Shown piece by piece: positions 1 to 10,711 of a DNA stretch of 64,000 nt. The stretch is taken from NCBI GenBank assembly GCA_030762935.1, contig CM060899.1, positions 17,467,001 to 17,531,000 on the forward strand, in the 5' to 3' direction. The notes below the pieces were generated by a model. That model saw only the letters and a list, made by a program, of their open reading frames with translations, did not search any database and was not told where the DNA came from. This DNA is from Hymenopus coronatus (taxonomy: Eukaryota > Arthropoda > Insecta > Mantodea > Hymenopodidae). A program made the position numbers and the translations under genes. Positions within the stretch are counted from its first letter, which is position 1; every line of letters starts with the position of its first letter.

Positions 1-491
1 GATTTTGATTAAAATATCGTATATTGACGTTATTTACCTATGTATATCTTGAATTTTATGGGAATAGCCTCTGAAGACCATTTTATTCTGGATGAATTTT
101 ACGGCATTTTGTATAACTGCTAAACCGTAAGAGATAGACAAACACTTACCGCACAAAAAATGTAGAGCACATTAAAACACACAATTAATGTTATGTACAT
201 TTTTTTCGCGGAGTTGATCGTTTTTGAGATATTACTTGTTTTTGGTTTCAACTTTGATAAACATACTTTTCTCATTCAGGAATTTGTCACCTCCTTTCTA
301 CTCAAACAAAGGAACTTCAATCACATAGCAACTTCCTTATTTCGCTTCTACTTACAAGTAAGGAAGTAATAAGGCTATTTCTGCTACTTTTTTCTCGATT
401 AGCAGGAAGTAAATTGAAGCATTAGCTTTTTAACAATAATTTGTTGCAGAGATGTAGAAAAAGTCATGTGAATGGAACAATAAGATTTTTC
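1..491 (-). mobile_element. hairpin repeat, cut by window edge
   Basis: The 5' half of a minus-oriented hairpin repeat. It enters the window at the conserved core (GATTTTGATTAAAATATCGT) and ends at the 5' terminus, read on the plus strand as GTCATGTGAATGGAACA followed by ATAAGATTTTT. The hairpin end lies outside the window. Reading frames are short and broken, so I call no gene. Confidence 0.8.
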
Positions 492-1098
492 AGGATATGG
501 ATGAAATGTGCTGAGTTACACAATCCCGCACCCCGCACATAAGTGCTTACTTTGCAGCGGTAGTGTTATGCAGTGATTGGTATGACTGCAGGTTTTTTCT
601 GTGTTGACTTACCTGTCGTTGGCGGTAAGGTTGCCTTGTTCCGTCTGCTTCAACAATACGTTCATTTCAGTAGATTTTACGGTTGGGTTTGTTGTGGTCG
701 TGCCTCGGCTAGCTGGATGAAGATTATCAATTTTATTAGTTTTATTTGTACCGCAAGAGCTTTATCCAAAGGTTGTGAAGTGAAGGGGTAGCCAATTTAC
801 TGAAGTTATAAAGTAAGATTTCTTTTCAAATTCATTTATTTCGTTTCAGTTTGATGCACACGCAAAATGGCTTTAACGCAGTTTAAAGCACATTTAAATT
901 TCGTTTAATTTTAAGATTTCTTCATTTCTTACTTGAAGATCTTACACATGTTGTAGAATTACAACGCACACATAACAGTTATATACAAATGTTGTTATAT
1001 AATTATATTTTTGCGAGTAAATCAATATAGCGTTGGTTTTAAATCACACTATCTAACAGTAGCTTCCTGCTAGGGTGGCTGATCTGAATAACTTATTT
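492..1098. other. unassigned AT-rich spacer
   Basis: No transposon signature, RNA gene or credible coding region was recognised. A 72-codon frame at 573-791 has no familiar motif. The stretch has no resemblance to the hairpin repeat and may be host sequence. Confidence 0.4.
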
Positions 1099-1198
1099 TA
1101 CGAGAGCGGTTTTTTTTTCAGCCTCTGACTGCCTATAAATAAAAGACAAGTTCATAGAAAACAATTATTTTATTACTAAACGTTTTGTACACTTATGG

Positions 1199-1338
1199 TT
1201 ACCTTTCAACATAATCACCGAAAAGATTGAGACATTTATCATACCTGTGCACAAGCTTTGCAATGCCCGCTTCAAAAAATGTTGCCACCAAAGATTTCAA
1301 ATGAGCACTGACGTTGTTTTGAAGATCTTCGTACTTTA
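1199..1338 (-). pseudogene. mariner transposase C-terminal fragment, minus arm
   Basis: The minus strand encodes the mariner C-terminal tail: EDLQNNVSAHLKSLVATFFE, then HRYDKCLNLFGDYVER before the stop. This matches the end of irritans-type mariner transposases (typically HRYDKC...GDYVE). It is only the last 45 or so residues and carries no catalytic residue. At about 1338 homology ends and the plus-strand arm begins, which is the inversion junction. Confidence 0.75.
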
Positions 1339-1341
1339 CGA

Positions 1342-1689
1342 CGTTTGCGGAGAGCCATTCAAAACAAACGAAGAGGAATGCTGACTTCAGGAGTTGTGTT
1401 GATCCATGACAACGCTCGTCCACACGCTGCTGGCACAACCCATCGGCTCCTTGAACAATTTCAATGGCACATTTTCGATCATCCGCCGTACAATCCTGAC
1501 CTGGTACCCAGCGACTTTCACCTTTTCGCTGAACTGAAGACGTGGCTAGGAGGGCAGCACCTTCAAACCAACGAAGATCTTCAAAACAACGTCAATGCTC
1601 ACTTGAAATCATTGGCGGCAACATTTTTTGAAGCGGATATTCCAAAGTTTGTGCAGAGATACGGTAAGTGTCTCAATCTGTTTTTGTGA
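1342..1689 (+). pseudogene. mariner transposase C-terminal part, plus arm
   Basis: An open frame covering about the last third of a mariner transposase, a DD34D cut-and-paste DNA transposase that acts in the nucleus. It begins at LRRAIQNKRRGMLTSG, carries the second catalytic Asp in VLIHDNARPHAA and the third in HPPYNPDLVPSDFHLF, and ends VQRYGKCLNLFL. The first Asp (MDE motif) and the whole DNA-binding N-terminus are absent, so it cannot be active. Its last 45 residues repeat the minus-arm tail at 1199-1338. The terminal GDYVE found in relatives is lost to an early stop. Confidence 0.8.
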
Positions 1690-1809
1690 TTATATTGAAA
1701 AGTAGCCATATGTGTATAAAATTTTTAGTAATAAGATAAATGTTTTTTTATGAACTTGTTTTTTTTTATTTATAGCCTATCGCAGATTGTAAAAATAAGG
1801 GCCCTCGTA

Positions 1810-2560
1810 CTATGGTAATAAACAAAATTTCACCTCTTTTACAGTGAAAGCTGCTTTCATTTTTCTGATCTTATGAATCCTTTTGACGTATAAATATCAG
1901 TCCATTTATAAATTTATCATACAATTATTCTCACTACATAATTATGCTTCCTTTTAGGCCTTTTTTACACATGAAAATAACTGCCCTTCAAACAGTTTCT
2001 GATTTAACCCAGACTTTTCCATTATTGTTTCTGCTTTATGAGGATTACCAAAAAGAAGTGAATATTCTGGTTCGGACATTTTCTATACATAAGCAAAATA
2101 TGTAACAAATATTTGTATAGTAATTTTTCTGATTCATGCAGGGTATTTTTAAACTTCCAATAATATTCAATTTTAATTACTTCTAAATGATAATATTTAG
2201 AGTCCATGCCTATGTGGATTCTTCCGTTGCAACTTTGAAGAGAAACTTTATAATGGCATCCTGGTAATGGGACGAGGAAGTTCTTCTTCTTATTGGTAAC
2301 TGCCTTGGAAGGGTACAAATTCTCCTCAGCAGCTTATAGGTGCTTGGTTACGCTAATGAAGTCGTAAGAAGTCGGCTTGGTAACTCGGGTAACTGATTCT
2401 CGGAATATCACTGCTTCTTGAAGTAAGAAGTGATGGTGCGGTCGTATTAGCTAAAGGTTACTTCAAGGAATTCTGGCTGGTAGTGCAAGACGATTCCAGG
2501 TTCAATATTTAACAAACGTTTTAATTCTTTACTACTTGCTTGTAGTATGTAAAGGAATGA
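1810..2560. other. unassigned spacer
   Basis: AT-rich sequence without recognised genes or repeats. A 98-codon minus-strand frame (2022-2318) has lysine-rich, low-complexity composition and no motif. From about 2340 the base composition is less AT-rich, but nothing recognisable is encoded. Confidence 0.35.
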
Positions 2561-2561
2561 G

Positions 2562-2830
2562 GTTATCCTCAGCAGTCTAGGCCTAATATGCTAGCCTCTG
2601 GTACTCAAGGTTGCGGGTCCAAACCCAGTGGAGGCCGATGGAATTTTCGGGCGTAAAATCCTTAGCATAGTTTCATTCGGAAGGAAACCAAAGCCGTTGG
2701 TTGTGAAGATATGGCACGTAAAGAACCTCAAACCTGATAAAACCTATGAGTAAAATTAAGCCATCTTTCACGTCCAATATAGAATGGGGCGCTAAGACTC
2801 ACTGTAGATAAACAATGTCCATAAATAAAA
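2562..2830 (+). mobile_element. tRNA-derived SINE (family A), diverged copy
   Basis: Shares a body with the complete SINE at 62666-62968: a B-box-like GGGTCCAAACCC at 2615-2626, then TTTTCGGGC, TTCGGAAGG, GTAAAGAACCTCAA, CAATATAGAATGG and the end GTCCATAAATAAAA. The tRNA-like head would provide an internal RNA polymerase III promoter. The copy is diverged, and I could not see a convincing flanking duplication. Confidence 0.65.
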
Positions 2831-2902
2831 TTCAAGTTTAAAGAAATTCAAGTTTCCAACGGAATTATGGGTATTTAAGCCTACTGAATAAATAAATAAA
2901 TT

Positions 2903-2967
2903 TGCATTCCATTCACATGAGTTTCTGTACCTATTCTGTAATAAATTAATCTTACAAAAACTTATTA
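2903..2967 (+). mobile_element. hairpin repeat, solo 5' end fragment
   Basis: Reads CATTCCATTCACATGAGTTT and continues to about AAAACTTATT, which is the first 60 or so bases of the family. It abuts the hairpin end of the next, oppositely oriented copy. Confidence 0.55.
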
Positions 2968-3811
2968 ATTTCTGTATACCTACTATGTACATAGTGTACA
3001 GAGAAACTGCTGTATTGCACCAAAAAATTCGATGGCAGGATTTCACCGGAAATGCATGTTTTGGGACACCCTGAATTCAAAAAAATAATTTTTGGAAAAA
3101 GATCCGTGTGTGCGTGTGTGTGTGCCTGTGGGCAGCAAAGCTCAAAAACGAAAGGTTCGTTAAATATCGAACTTGGTCTTTAAGTTCAGTATTTCCAAGG
3201 ATGCGACACAAACATTTTCAAGAAAATCCCCCCACACCAAACATTTCGAAATTTTTTTATTTTCTCAAAAATAGCTGTAACGATTTTGATTAAAATCTCT
3301 TTTATTTAAGTCATTCACATGACAAATAAAATATTATCTTGAATCTTCTGGGAATAGCCTCTAAAGACCTTTTATTCTCGATGATTTTTATTGAATTTTG
3401 CATAACTGGTAAACCTTAAGAGATAGACAAAAACTTACTACACAAAAAGATGTAGATCACAGTAAAGCACACAATTTATATCATATACATTTTTTTCGTG
3501 GAATTGATCGTTTTTGAGATATTCCTTGTTATTTGTTTCACTTTAAAAAACTTACATTTTTTTCATACAGGAATTTGTCAGCTCCTGTCCACACAAACAA
3601 AGGAACTTCAATCTCATAGCAACCAGCTTTTGACTATCATTTTAGCCTATAGTACTCCCTTGTTTCGCTTCTACTTACAAGGAAGCAAGTAATAAGAGTT
3701 TTTGCTATGTTTTCTCAATTAACATGAAGTAAATAGAAGCATAAGATTTTTAACAATAATTTGCTGCAGAGATGTAGAGAAAGTTAAGTGAATGGAACAC
3801 ATTAGATTTTT
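2968..3811 (-). mobile_element. hairpin repeat, near-complete
   Basis: The hairpin (CTATGTACATAG core) is at the left. It is followed by the ATTCGAT..TTTCACCGGAAAT block, a short GTGTGTGCGTGTGTGTG tract at about 3104-3122, the GCGACACAAA..AAAATCCCCCC block, and the 5' end GTGAATGGAACACATTAGA. It is a type-A copy (CTCCTGTCCACACAAACAAA). No coding potential is claimed. Confidence 0.8.
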
Positions 3812-3828
3812 ATATCTAGGTCCAGCTA

Positions 3829-4140
3829 ATCAAGATGAATATTAGCTGGAAAAGTGTTATTACTTAATTATAAGTGGAAGGGAAATGAGGGAATATATTA
3901 GGTCAAAGCGACAGTCAAAATTTTAAAAAGTCTGCTGTTATGTAATTGAAATTTGGTATTATTTATATGGCCAAGAGTGTTAAAAAAAAAGAAAAGGAAA
4001 AAAAAAATGAAAAAAAAACCAGGAATGACCAATTCCTATTTGAGAAAAGTTTAAGTATCTTAAAGATGAAAAAAACAGCAAAATATTTCTGAAATGGTTA
4101 ACTCCAGAACAAAATGTGTATCACATAAATTAAAATACGT
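3829..4140 (+). mobile_element. hairpin repeat fragment, inverted against its neighbour
   Basis: The 5'-proximal part of the family in plus orientation (tracts resembling AAGTAGAAGGGAAATAAGGG, GAGAAAAGT and AACTCCACGAAAA), strongly diverged and interrupted by A-rich runs. At about 4140 it joins a minus-oriented fragment, forming a fold-back arrangement. Confidence 0.5.
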
Positions 4141-4862
4141 GTATTTAAGATATTTACAGGAAAAATAAAATGGTACATCTTGATTCGTTTGGGCACAGTT
4201 TTGAAGTCCTCTTCATTCTGAATAGCTCTTATATAACTGGTAAACCGTAAGCGATTACAAATATTTGCTACTCAAAAATGTAGATTTCGTAAAAACACAA
4301 TTTGTCATAAGGCTTCTCGGCGGCGTCCATTTGAGGTAAAATTTCTTACGGGCTTAGACTGTGGTCTATAAGTAGAACTTACTCCTGACGTTTCACTCAA
4401 AACTGTGTTGAGCATCTTCAGAGGACTCGACGAAAAGTAAATCCTATCTACTTAGCGACCACGGCCAACAGGCCTAGAAGAAAAGTTTACCTCAAACAAT
4501 TAGTCACACTTTGTTTTATTGAGTTAGCCATTTCCGAGATAGTCCTTGTTAATTTTAAAGTACTTACTCTTTTCTCAAGCGGGAACTGGTTATTCCTTTC
4601 TCTTTTGTTTTACTCCTGGCCAAGCAAAGAAAACCAAATTTCAATTACACAGCAAAGAGCTTTTAAACAATTTGACTATCTCTAAAGACCAGTATATTTC
4701 TTTATTTTTCTTTTCCTTGCATCGCATTAAGCTGTGAGAGAATTTCTGTTTTTTTTTTTTTTTTTTTTTTTTGATTAGCCTGAAGTAAATAGAAGAATAA
4801 GCTTTTATAAGAACGTTTGTTACAGAATAGGTAGAGAAAGCCATTTGAATGGAACACATCAT
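4141..4862 (-). mobile_element. hairpin repeat, interrupted by a 188-bp insertion
   Basis: The 5' two-thirds of a minus-oriented copy (GATATTTACAGG..., TTGGGCACAG..., TGGTAAACCGTAAG), split at 4308-4495 by another insertion and resuming to GTGAATGGAACACATC. It is type B (TTTTACTCCTGGCCAAGCAAA). A run of T lies at about 4748-4772. The hairpin end is missing. Confidence 0.65.
4308..4495. mobile_element. 188-bp insertion with 11-bp duplication and hammerhead-like motif
   Basis: The host repeat is interrupted by a segment flanked by ACAATTTGTCA (4297-4307) and ACAATTAGTCA (4496-4506), an 11-bp target duplication with one mismatch. Near its ends are inverted repeats TTTGAGGTAAAATTTCTT and AAGAAAAGTTTACCTCAAA. 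The minus strand carries CTGAAGA, a stem-loop and GAAACGTC at 4387-4421, resembling a hammerhead core (CUGANGA...GAAA...GUC). Such motifs are known from Penelope-like elements and retrozymes. Assignment to a Penelope-like terminal fragment is inference. Confidence 0.5.
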
Positions 4863-4961
4863 TTTTTTTCTTTGCACGCACCAGCATTGAGAAAAAATGA
4901 AGCTTAGCTATGGCCGATTTTCTCTTCGCTACATGAAATCCTGGTTTTATTAGCACAATTT

Positions 4962-5547
4962 TGGATAGCTCAAAAACGAAAAGATCACTAAATACAAAAC
5001 TTGGTATTTAAGTTTGGTATCTTCCTAGGATGCGGCATGACGATTTTCAAGAAAATCCCCCCCCCCCAAACTACTCTTTACGTAGAAAAAAATTAAAAAA
5101 TGTTGATTTTCTCAAAAATGGCTCTAGCGATTTTGATTAGAAAATCTTATATTTAAGATATGCATTTTATTTGATTTGTAAATAAATATCTTGAATTTTC
5201 TGGGAATAGCCTCTAAAGACCTCTTCGTTCTGGATGCATTTTACGGAATTTTACATAATTGGCAAACTATAAGACATAGACAAAAATGTACATTACAATA
5301 AAACACACAATTTATGTCGTGTACATTTTTTTTCGTGGAGTTGGCCGTTTTCGAAATATTGCTTGTTATTGTTTTCATTTTTAAATTACTTACTTTTCTC
5401 TATGCATAAAAACGGATTTCAATCCCATAGTAACAAAATTTTAAAACATTCCCCTTCTACTTATAAAGGAATTAAGTAATAAGACCATTTCTGTTAATGT
5501 TTTAGCTTTAAATAGATAGAAGAATAAGCGTATTAACAATAATTAGA
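4962..5547 (-). mobile_element. hairpin repeat, both ends missing
   Basis: A minus-oriented core from AGCTCAAAAACGAAAAG through CTTGGTATTTAAG, AAAATCCCCC, TGATTTTCTCAAAAATGGCT and TTTTTTTCGTGGAGTTG to AACAATAATT. The hairpin end and the last 30 or so bases of the 5' end are absent. Confidence 0.65.
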
Positions 5548-5549
5548 GA

Positions 5550-5652
5550 TACTTTCGGACTTGGGGGATCTCAAAATATATTTCCAGTGAAATCTCGACA
5601 TCGAATTTCTGGGTGGAATACAATACCTTCTCTGGCTAGAGAAAGTAAAACC
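5550..5652 (+). mobile_element. hairpin repeat, solo 3' end
   Basis: About 100 bp of the 3' end in plus orientation: GGGGGATCTCAAAATATATT, GTGAAATCTCGACATCGAAT, GGTGGAATACAATACC, then the shortened stem TTCTCTGGCTAGAGAA. It follows a minus-oriented copy directly, as in the nested loci further right. Confidence 0.6.
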
Positions 5653-6169
5653 GAGACAGAAGGATCGGAAATGTAGAAATTTGGACAGATAGGTAGTGGT
5701 CGCTGTTGAAAAAACGCAAAAAATAGGGCAGGGATAAAATGAGGAAAGACCGTGCCAAAGTATTGCACAATTTATGATGCGCTGTTCACTCAATCACATT
5801 TCTCTCGCAGTGCGCTGGTGGATTACAGGGTCGTCCCGCCCTCTTTGCCATCCAAATAATTGTTCAGCCATGTGCCCACGGTTTCTATGGCTCATTCTAT
5901 ATGCCGTCCTCCTTCCTATCTCCACGTCCTGCCCGGCCACTGGACGTATTAATTCATTATCGACTTCCGCTTCAGAGCTGCCTCCAGCAACGGCCTAGAG
6001 AGAGGCGCCACCTAACTGCCTAATCAACAAGCAGTTCACTATCACTATGGGGAACATCAATCACCTTCGTCACGCGATACGGAAATTTGTCATGAAGCAA
6101 TGCAACTAAAGGTCTTGAGCTGGAAACCGAGTTTGAATACGGCAGAGCTGTCCGCGACATTGTAGACTC
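5653..6169. other. unassigned, moderately GC-rich spacer
   Basis: This stretch is richer in GC than its neighbours and holds frames of 60-86 codons on both strands, none with a recognisable motif. No SINE boxes or terminal repeats were seen. It could be unique host DNA or an unknown repeat. Confidence 0.35.
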
Positions 6170-6171
6170 TA

Positions 6172-6345
6172 CGAGGGCCATTTTTTTCAACCTCCGATAG
6201 GTTATAAAAAAAAAAAGACAAGTTCATGGAAAACAGTTATTTTATTACTAAAAGTTTTGTCCACTTTTTTCACCTAAAAGATTGAGACATTTATCGTACT
6301 TGTGCACAAGCTTTGCAATACCCGCTTCAAAACATTTTTTGCTGG
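6172..6345 (-). mobile_element. mariner 3' end fragment
   Basis: After TA (6170-6171) the sequence begins CGAGGGCCATTTTTTT and matches the mariner 3' end at 1101-1340, including the last codons of the transposase (CATTTATCGTACTTGTGCAC on the plus strand encodes the HKYDKC region in reverse). Homology stops near 6345, so it is a 3'-terminal remnant of about 175 bp without a second terminus. Confidence 0.7.
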
Positions 6346-7264
6346 AACAACAATAATACATCTAGCGCAACACAGCTCTCTCCGACCAGAGCACGAAACG
6401 ACTCCAACCTGTGCACTCATAAAAGATAGATAATTATTGCGTCAGGACCGAGTTTTGCTAGCAATGGTCATTGTTGGCGATTCCGACACCCTTATCATGC
6501 CGCGAGTATTATTGTAACGGAGAGCCCTCTATGAGGGAAAGGAAGGCATAAGGATGTAATGTCTGAAAACGTTAGGAACCCCGAATATGTTCCAGCCTGC
6601 CGCCCCTGTCGTTCTTAGTGAAGGTTTCTAGGAACACAATAGACCTTCATGTGCGCTCAAATGCCGAATTCTCTTCCGCTTCCTAATAACCAAAACCGAA
6701 ACTGTGTTAAATTCAGGTGCCCTTATCTGCCCATTCTTAAACAACATATTCTTAAAATGCTTACTCTTCTATATACTTTATACTAGTCGAAATAATAGAG
6801 GTAAAATAAATGAAGCACAGACGACTTCCTGTTTAAGAAACGTAATTGTTTTAAAATTGAAACCAATAACAAGGAGTGTTTCGGAAACGGTTAACTCCAC
6901 AACAAAAACGTTTAGGACATAGTTGTGTGTTGTGGTGAGATCCAAAGTTGTGTAGCAAGTTTGTTTTCTACCTCTTACGGTTTACTAGTTCCGCAAAAGT
7001 CATCCATATTGAAGACGTCTTCATAGGCTATTCCCAAAAAATTCAAAACAAACATTTTATTTTTCATGTAACAGTCTTTAATATACAGTATTCTAATCAA
7101 GATCGTTAGAGATATTTATGAAAAAATAAATTTCGAATTTTTTGTCATGTAAAGGGTAGTTTGGGATGAGGGGATTTTCTTAAAAATCTTCGTGTCGCAT
7201 TCTTGAGAGATAATAAACTTAATTAAAGTTTTGTATTAAATGGACTTCTTGTTTTTGAGTTTTG

Positions 7265-7266
<2 letters not shown>

Positions 7267-7307
<41 letters not shown>
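7267..7307. repeat. (CA)n microsatellite in hairpin repeat
   Basis: About 41 bp of pure CA. It occupies the fixed microsatellite position of the plus-oriented repeat copy and is not an independent locus. Confidence 0.95.
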
Positions 7308-7310
<3 letters not shown>

Positions 7311-7383
7311 CCTCTCTCTTTCCCTCTCACACACAAAGACTTAAGAACACAACCACACAGAGGTTTTTCTAAAAGCCTTTTTT

Positions 7384-7492
7384 ACTTTCTCTACACGTAC
7401 TATGTACGTAGTGTATAGAGAAGGTATTTCACCGGAAATACTGTTTTGGGTCCCTCTGAATCCAAAAAAAAAAAACCATTTTTCGTAAAAGG

Positions 7493-7551
<59 letters not shown>

Positions 7552-8246
7552 AACATAGCTCAAAAACATAAAGACCGTTAAATACCAAGCTTGGTATTTA
7601 AGATTGGTATCTTCCAAGGATGCGACACGAAGATTTCTAAGAAAATCCCCCCACCCCCAACTACCCTTTACATGGAACTTTTTTCGAAAATTTTTATTTT
7701 TTCAAAAATGGCTCCAACAATTTTCATTAAAATATCGTATATTAAGAATATTTACCTGAAAAATAATATGTATATCTTGAATTTTCTGAGAATAGCCTCT
7801 GAAGACTACTTTATTCTGGATGAGTTTCACGGAATTTTGCATAACTGCTAAACCGTAAGAAATGGACAAAAACTTACCTCACAAAAATGTAGAGCACATT
7901 AAAACAAACAATTTATGTTATATACTTTTGTTCGAGGAGTTGATCGTTTTTGAGATATTCCTTGTTTTTGGTTTCAGCTTTGAAAAACTTATACTTTTCT
8001 CATACAGGAATTTGTCAACTCCTGTCCATAAAAACAGAGTAATTTCAGTCACATAACAACCAGCTTTGGACTAATACTCTACCCTATGCTACTCCCTTAT
8101 TTCCGTTCTACTTGCATGGAAGCAAGTAATAAGACTATTTCTACTAATATTTTCTCGATTACCATAAAGTAAAAAGCAGCATAAGGGTTTTAACAATACT
8201 TTGTTGCAATGGTGTAGAGAAAGTCATGTGAATGGAACGCATCAGT
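7384..8246 (-). mobile_element. hairpin repeat (-), nested, complete
   Basis: Starts ACTTTCTCTACACGTACTAT with a palindromic stem, carries 54 bp of GT at 7496-7549, and ends GTGAATGGAACGCATCAG. It is type A (CTCCTGTCCATAAAAACA). Two long open frames cross it (7591-7851 and 7862-8056), and equivalents recur in other copies. I annotate them as non-coding pending a codon-substitution test. Confidence 0.8.
7496..7549. repeat. (GT)n microsatellite in hairpin repeat
   Basis: A pure 54-bp GT tract directly after GGTCCGT, the conserved microsatellite position of the repeat family. Its reverse frames give poly-(Thr-His) pseudo-proteins. Confidence 0.95.
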
Positions 8247-8372
8247 TTTTTTGGCGGGGGGGGGGGCTTTCAGGTTTCTCAGAAGTATTTCCGTTGAATT
8301 GCTGGTATCGAATTTTTAGTTGGAATATAATACATCTCTATGTGCATTGTACATACGTGCTAGAGAATGTAA

Positions 8373-8563
8373 AAATTCGATGAAACACAGGGCATCTGGG
8401 ATCACATGGACTGATTTAGCGCAAAACAGTTTATTTTTCTATCCACTCTTGTTAATCAGCTTACCTATTAGCACATACATGATCATTATTGCAGTTGTGT
8501 TATAAATACACACGGGAATAGATTGTCAGTTGTTTACAAAACAAACCGATACTTCGGAAACGT
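8373..8563. other. short unassigned spacer
   Basis: 190 bp between two repeat copies. Nothing recognisable was seen. Confidence 0.3.
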
Positions 8564-8935
8564 AAAAAATCTGATTTGTTGCATCCACTTTCTCTACATC
8601 TCTGTAACAAATTGTTGATAAAATGCATGTTGTTCTATCTACTTTATGATAATCGAGATAAACATTATCAGAAATTGTCTTAATTACTTGCTTCCTTGTA
8701 AGTAGAAGGAAAATAGCGGAATACACCAGGCTAAAACGAATGTAAAATCTCTTAAAAGCTGGTTGCCATGTGGATGAAATCCGTTTCTATGCAGGGCCAG
8801 GAGTTTACAACTTTCCATGTGAGAAAAGTTTGTTTTTTAAATCTGAAAACAATAACAAGGAATAAATCAGTAATGGTCAATTCCACGAAAAAACGTATGA
8901 CAAAAAGTATATGTTTTAACGTGACCTAGATTTTT

Positions 8936-9066
8936 ACTTTCTCTAACCCCATATGTACAATGTACATAGGGATGGAGAAGCTATTGTAATGCATCCAAAA
9001 ATTCGATACCGAGATATATGTTTTTGGGTCCCCTGAGTCCGAAAAAAGCATTTTTAAAAAAAGGTC

Positions 9067-9104
<38 letters not shown>

Positions 9105-10467
9105 TCTGTCTGTGTCTGTGTCTGTGGATAACATAGCCCCAAAACAAACAGACCGTTAAATACCAAACTAGGTATTTAGGTTTAGTATCTTAGAAGGATA
9201 CGACACGAAGATTTTCATAAAAATCTCCCTACCACAAACTACACTTTACATGGAAAAAAATTAGAAAATTTTGATTTTCTTAAAAATGGCTCTAACCATT
9301 TTGATTAAAATCCCGTATATTAAAGCTATTTATGTGTGAAATAAAATGTATATCTCGATTTTTTTTGGGAATAGCCTCTGAAGACCTCTTTATTTTGGAT
9401 GAATTTTGCTGAATTTTGCTTAACTGCTAAACCGTAAGAGATAGAAAAAAAAAACGCACTACACAAAAAATGTATCTCATGAAAAAACACACGATATTTG
9501 ACCCTTACGTTTTTATTGTGGAGGTCACCGTTTTCGAGATATTTCTTGTTATTGGTTTCAATTGTGAAGTACTTTAACTTTTCTCACACAGGAAATGTTT
9601 GTTTTTCTTTTGTTCTACTCCTGGCCAAGCAAAGAAATGATTTGCAATGGCAATTGCATAACGATAGCTTTTAAAACATTTGACAACCACTTTAGCATAG
9701 CGCATTCCCTTATTCCCTTCTACTTATAAGGAACTAAGTAATAACATTCTGCTAACATTTATCTTGATTAGCATTGTGTACAAAAAAATCTGATGTGTAC
9801 CATTCACATGACTTTCTCCATATCCCTGCAACAAATAATTCTTAAAAAGCTTATACTTCTATTTACTTTATGCTAATCAGAAAAAAATTAGCAGAAATAG
9901 TCTTATTACTCGCTTCCTTGTAAGTAGAAGCGAAATAAGGGACAATTACTGTAGGTTAAAGTGATAGTCAAAAGCTGGTTGCTATGTCAATGAAGTTCCT
10001 TTGTTTGTATGGATAGGAGTTGACAAGTTCCTGTATGAGAAAAGTATACGTTTTTCATAGCAGAAACCAAAAGTAAGGAATGTCACAAAAACGACGAACT
10101 CCACGAAAAAATGTATATAACATAAATTGTGTGTTTTAAAGTGCTCTACATTTTTTGTGTAGTAAACTTTTGTCCATCTCTTACGGTTTAGCAGTTATTC
10201 AAAATCTAGTAAAATTCATCCAGAATAAACCACTCTTCAGAGGCTATTCCCAGAAAATTCAAGATATACATTTCATTTGTCAGGTAAATATGTTTAATAT
10301 CCGAAATTTTAATCAAAAGCGTTAGAGTCATTTTTGAGTCATGTATAGGGTAGTTGGGGGTGGGGGATTTTTCTCAAAATCTTCGTGTCGCATCTCTGGT
10401 GGATACTAAACTTAAATACCAAGTTTGGTATTTTACCGACTTTTCGTTTTTGAGTTATCGTGTTCAC

Positions 10468-10506
<39 letters not shown>

Positions 10507-10711
10507 CCTTTTTGTGAAAATGCTTTTTTTGGATATTGGGGACCCTAAAACATATATTTCCGGTGAAATCTCGGTATCGAATTTTTGGTGGAGTGCAATA
10601 CTTTCTCTATACACTATGTACATAGTGCGTATGGAGAAAGTAAAAAGAAGAATCTTTTGTAAGAGTTTTGTAGAGCAGTATGAGAAAGTGATGTGAGTGT
10701 AAAACATAAGA
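8936..10711 (-). mobile_element. middle hairpin repeat of the triple nest
   Basis: Minus-oriented type-B copy. 8936-9784 carries the hairpin with the altered palindrome CATATGTACAATGTACATAG, a GT tract at about 9069-9102, the core and CTCCTGGCCAAGCAAAG. 10646-10711 carries GAAGAATCTTTTGTAAGAG and the 5' end GTGATGTGAGTGTAAAACAT. The plus copy 9785-10643 interrupts it in an A run. Confidence 0.75.
9785..10643 (+). mobile_element. innermost hairpin repeat of the triple nest, complete
   Basis: Runs from AAAATCTGATGTGTACCATT to the hairpin CACTATGTACATAGTG and GGAGAAAGTAA. It is type A, with a 33-bp CA tract at about 10470-10502. It is the youngest of the three by position, and its ends are intact. 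Confidence 0.8.

Larger units (their letters stand above)
1101..1807. mobile_element. palindromic mariner derivative (two inverted 3' ends)
   Basis: A 707-bp element bounded by TA on both sides (1099-1100 and 1808-1809), as expected for mariner. Both termini are the same mariner 3' end in opposite orientation: the left starts CGAGAGCGG and the right ends GGGCCCTCG. The two arms, about 235 bp each, share the end of the transposase gene and its 3' untranslated region. A unique stretch of transposase (about 1342-1570) separates them. No mariner 5' end or N-terminal coding region is present. It is therefore a non-autonomous fold-back element, probably formed by aberrant transposition or gap repair. 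Confidence 0.8.
6715..8372 (+). mobile_element. hairpin repeat (+), split by a nested minus copy
   Basis: An outer copy made of 6715-7383 (diverged 5' end, core, CA tract) and 8247-8372 (GGGGGCTTTCAGG.., GCTGGTATCGAATTTTTAG, and a stem around TGCATTGTACATACG). A complete minus copy (7384-8246) is inserted in the T run between the microsatellite block and the 3' end block. Removing the inner copy restores the normal order. Confidence 0.7.

Noticed and set aside
2022..2318. 98-codon minus-strand gene
   Set aside because: Low-complexity AT-driven frame without motif or context.
3829..4862. A true palindromic hairpin-repeat element
   Set aside because: The inverted arrangement is real but the two halves cover different parts of the family. 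Adjacent independent fragments explain it better.
7341..7617. Histidine-threonine repeat proteins on the minus strand
   Set aside because: Translation of a GT microsatellite. The same pseudo-peptide appears in all three frames and at every GT/CA tract in the window.
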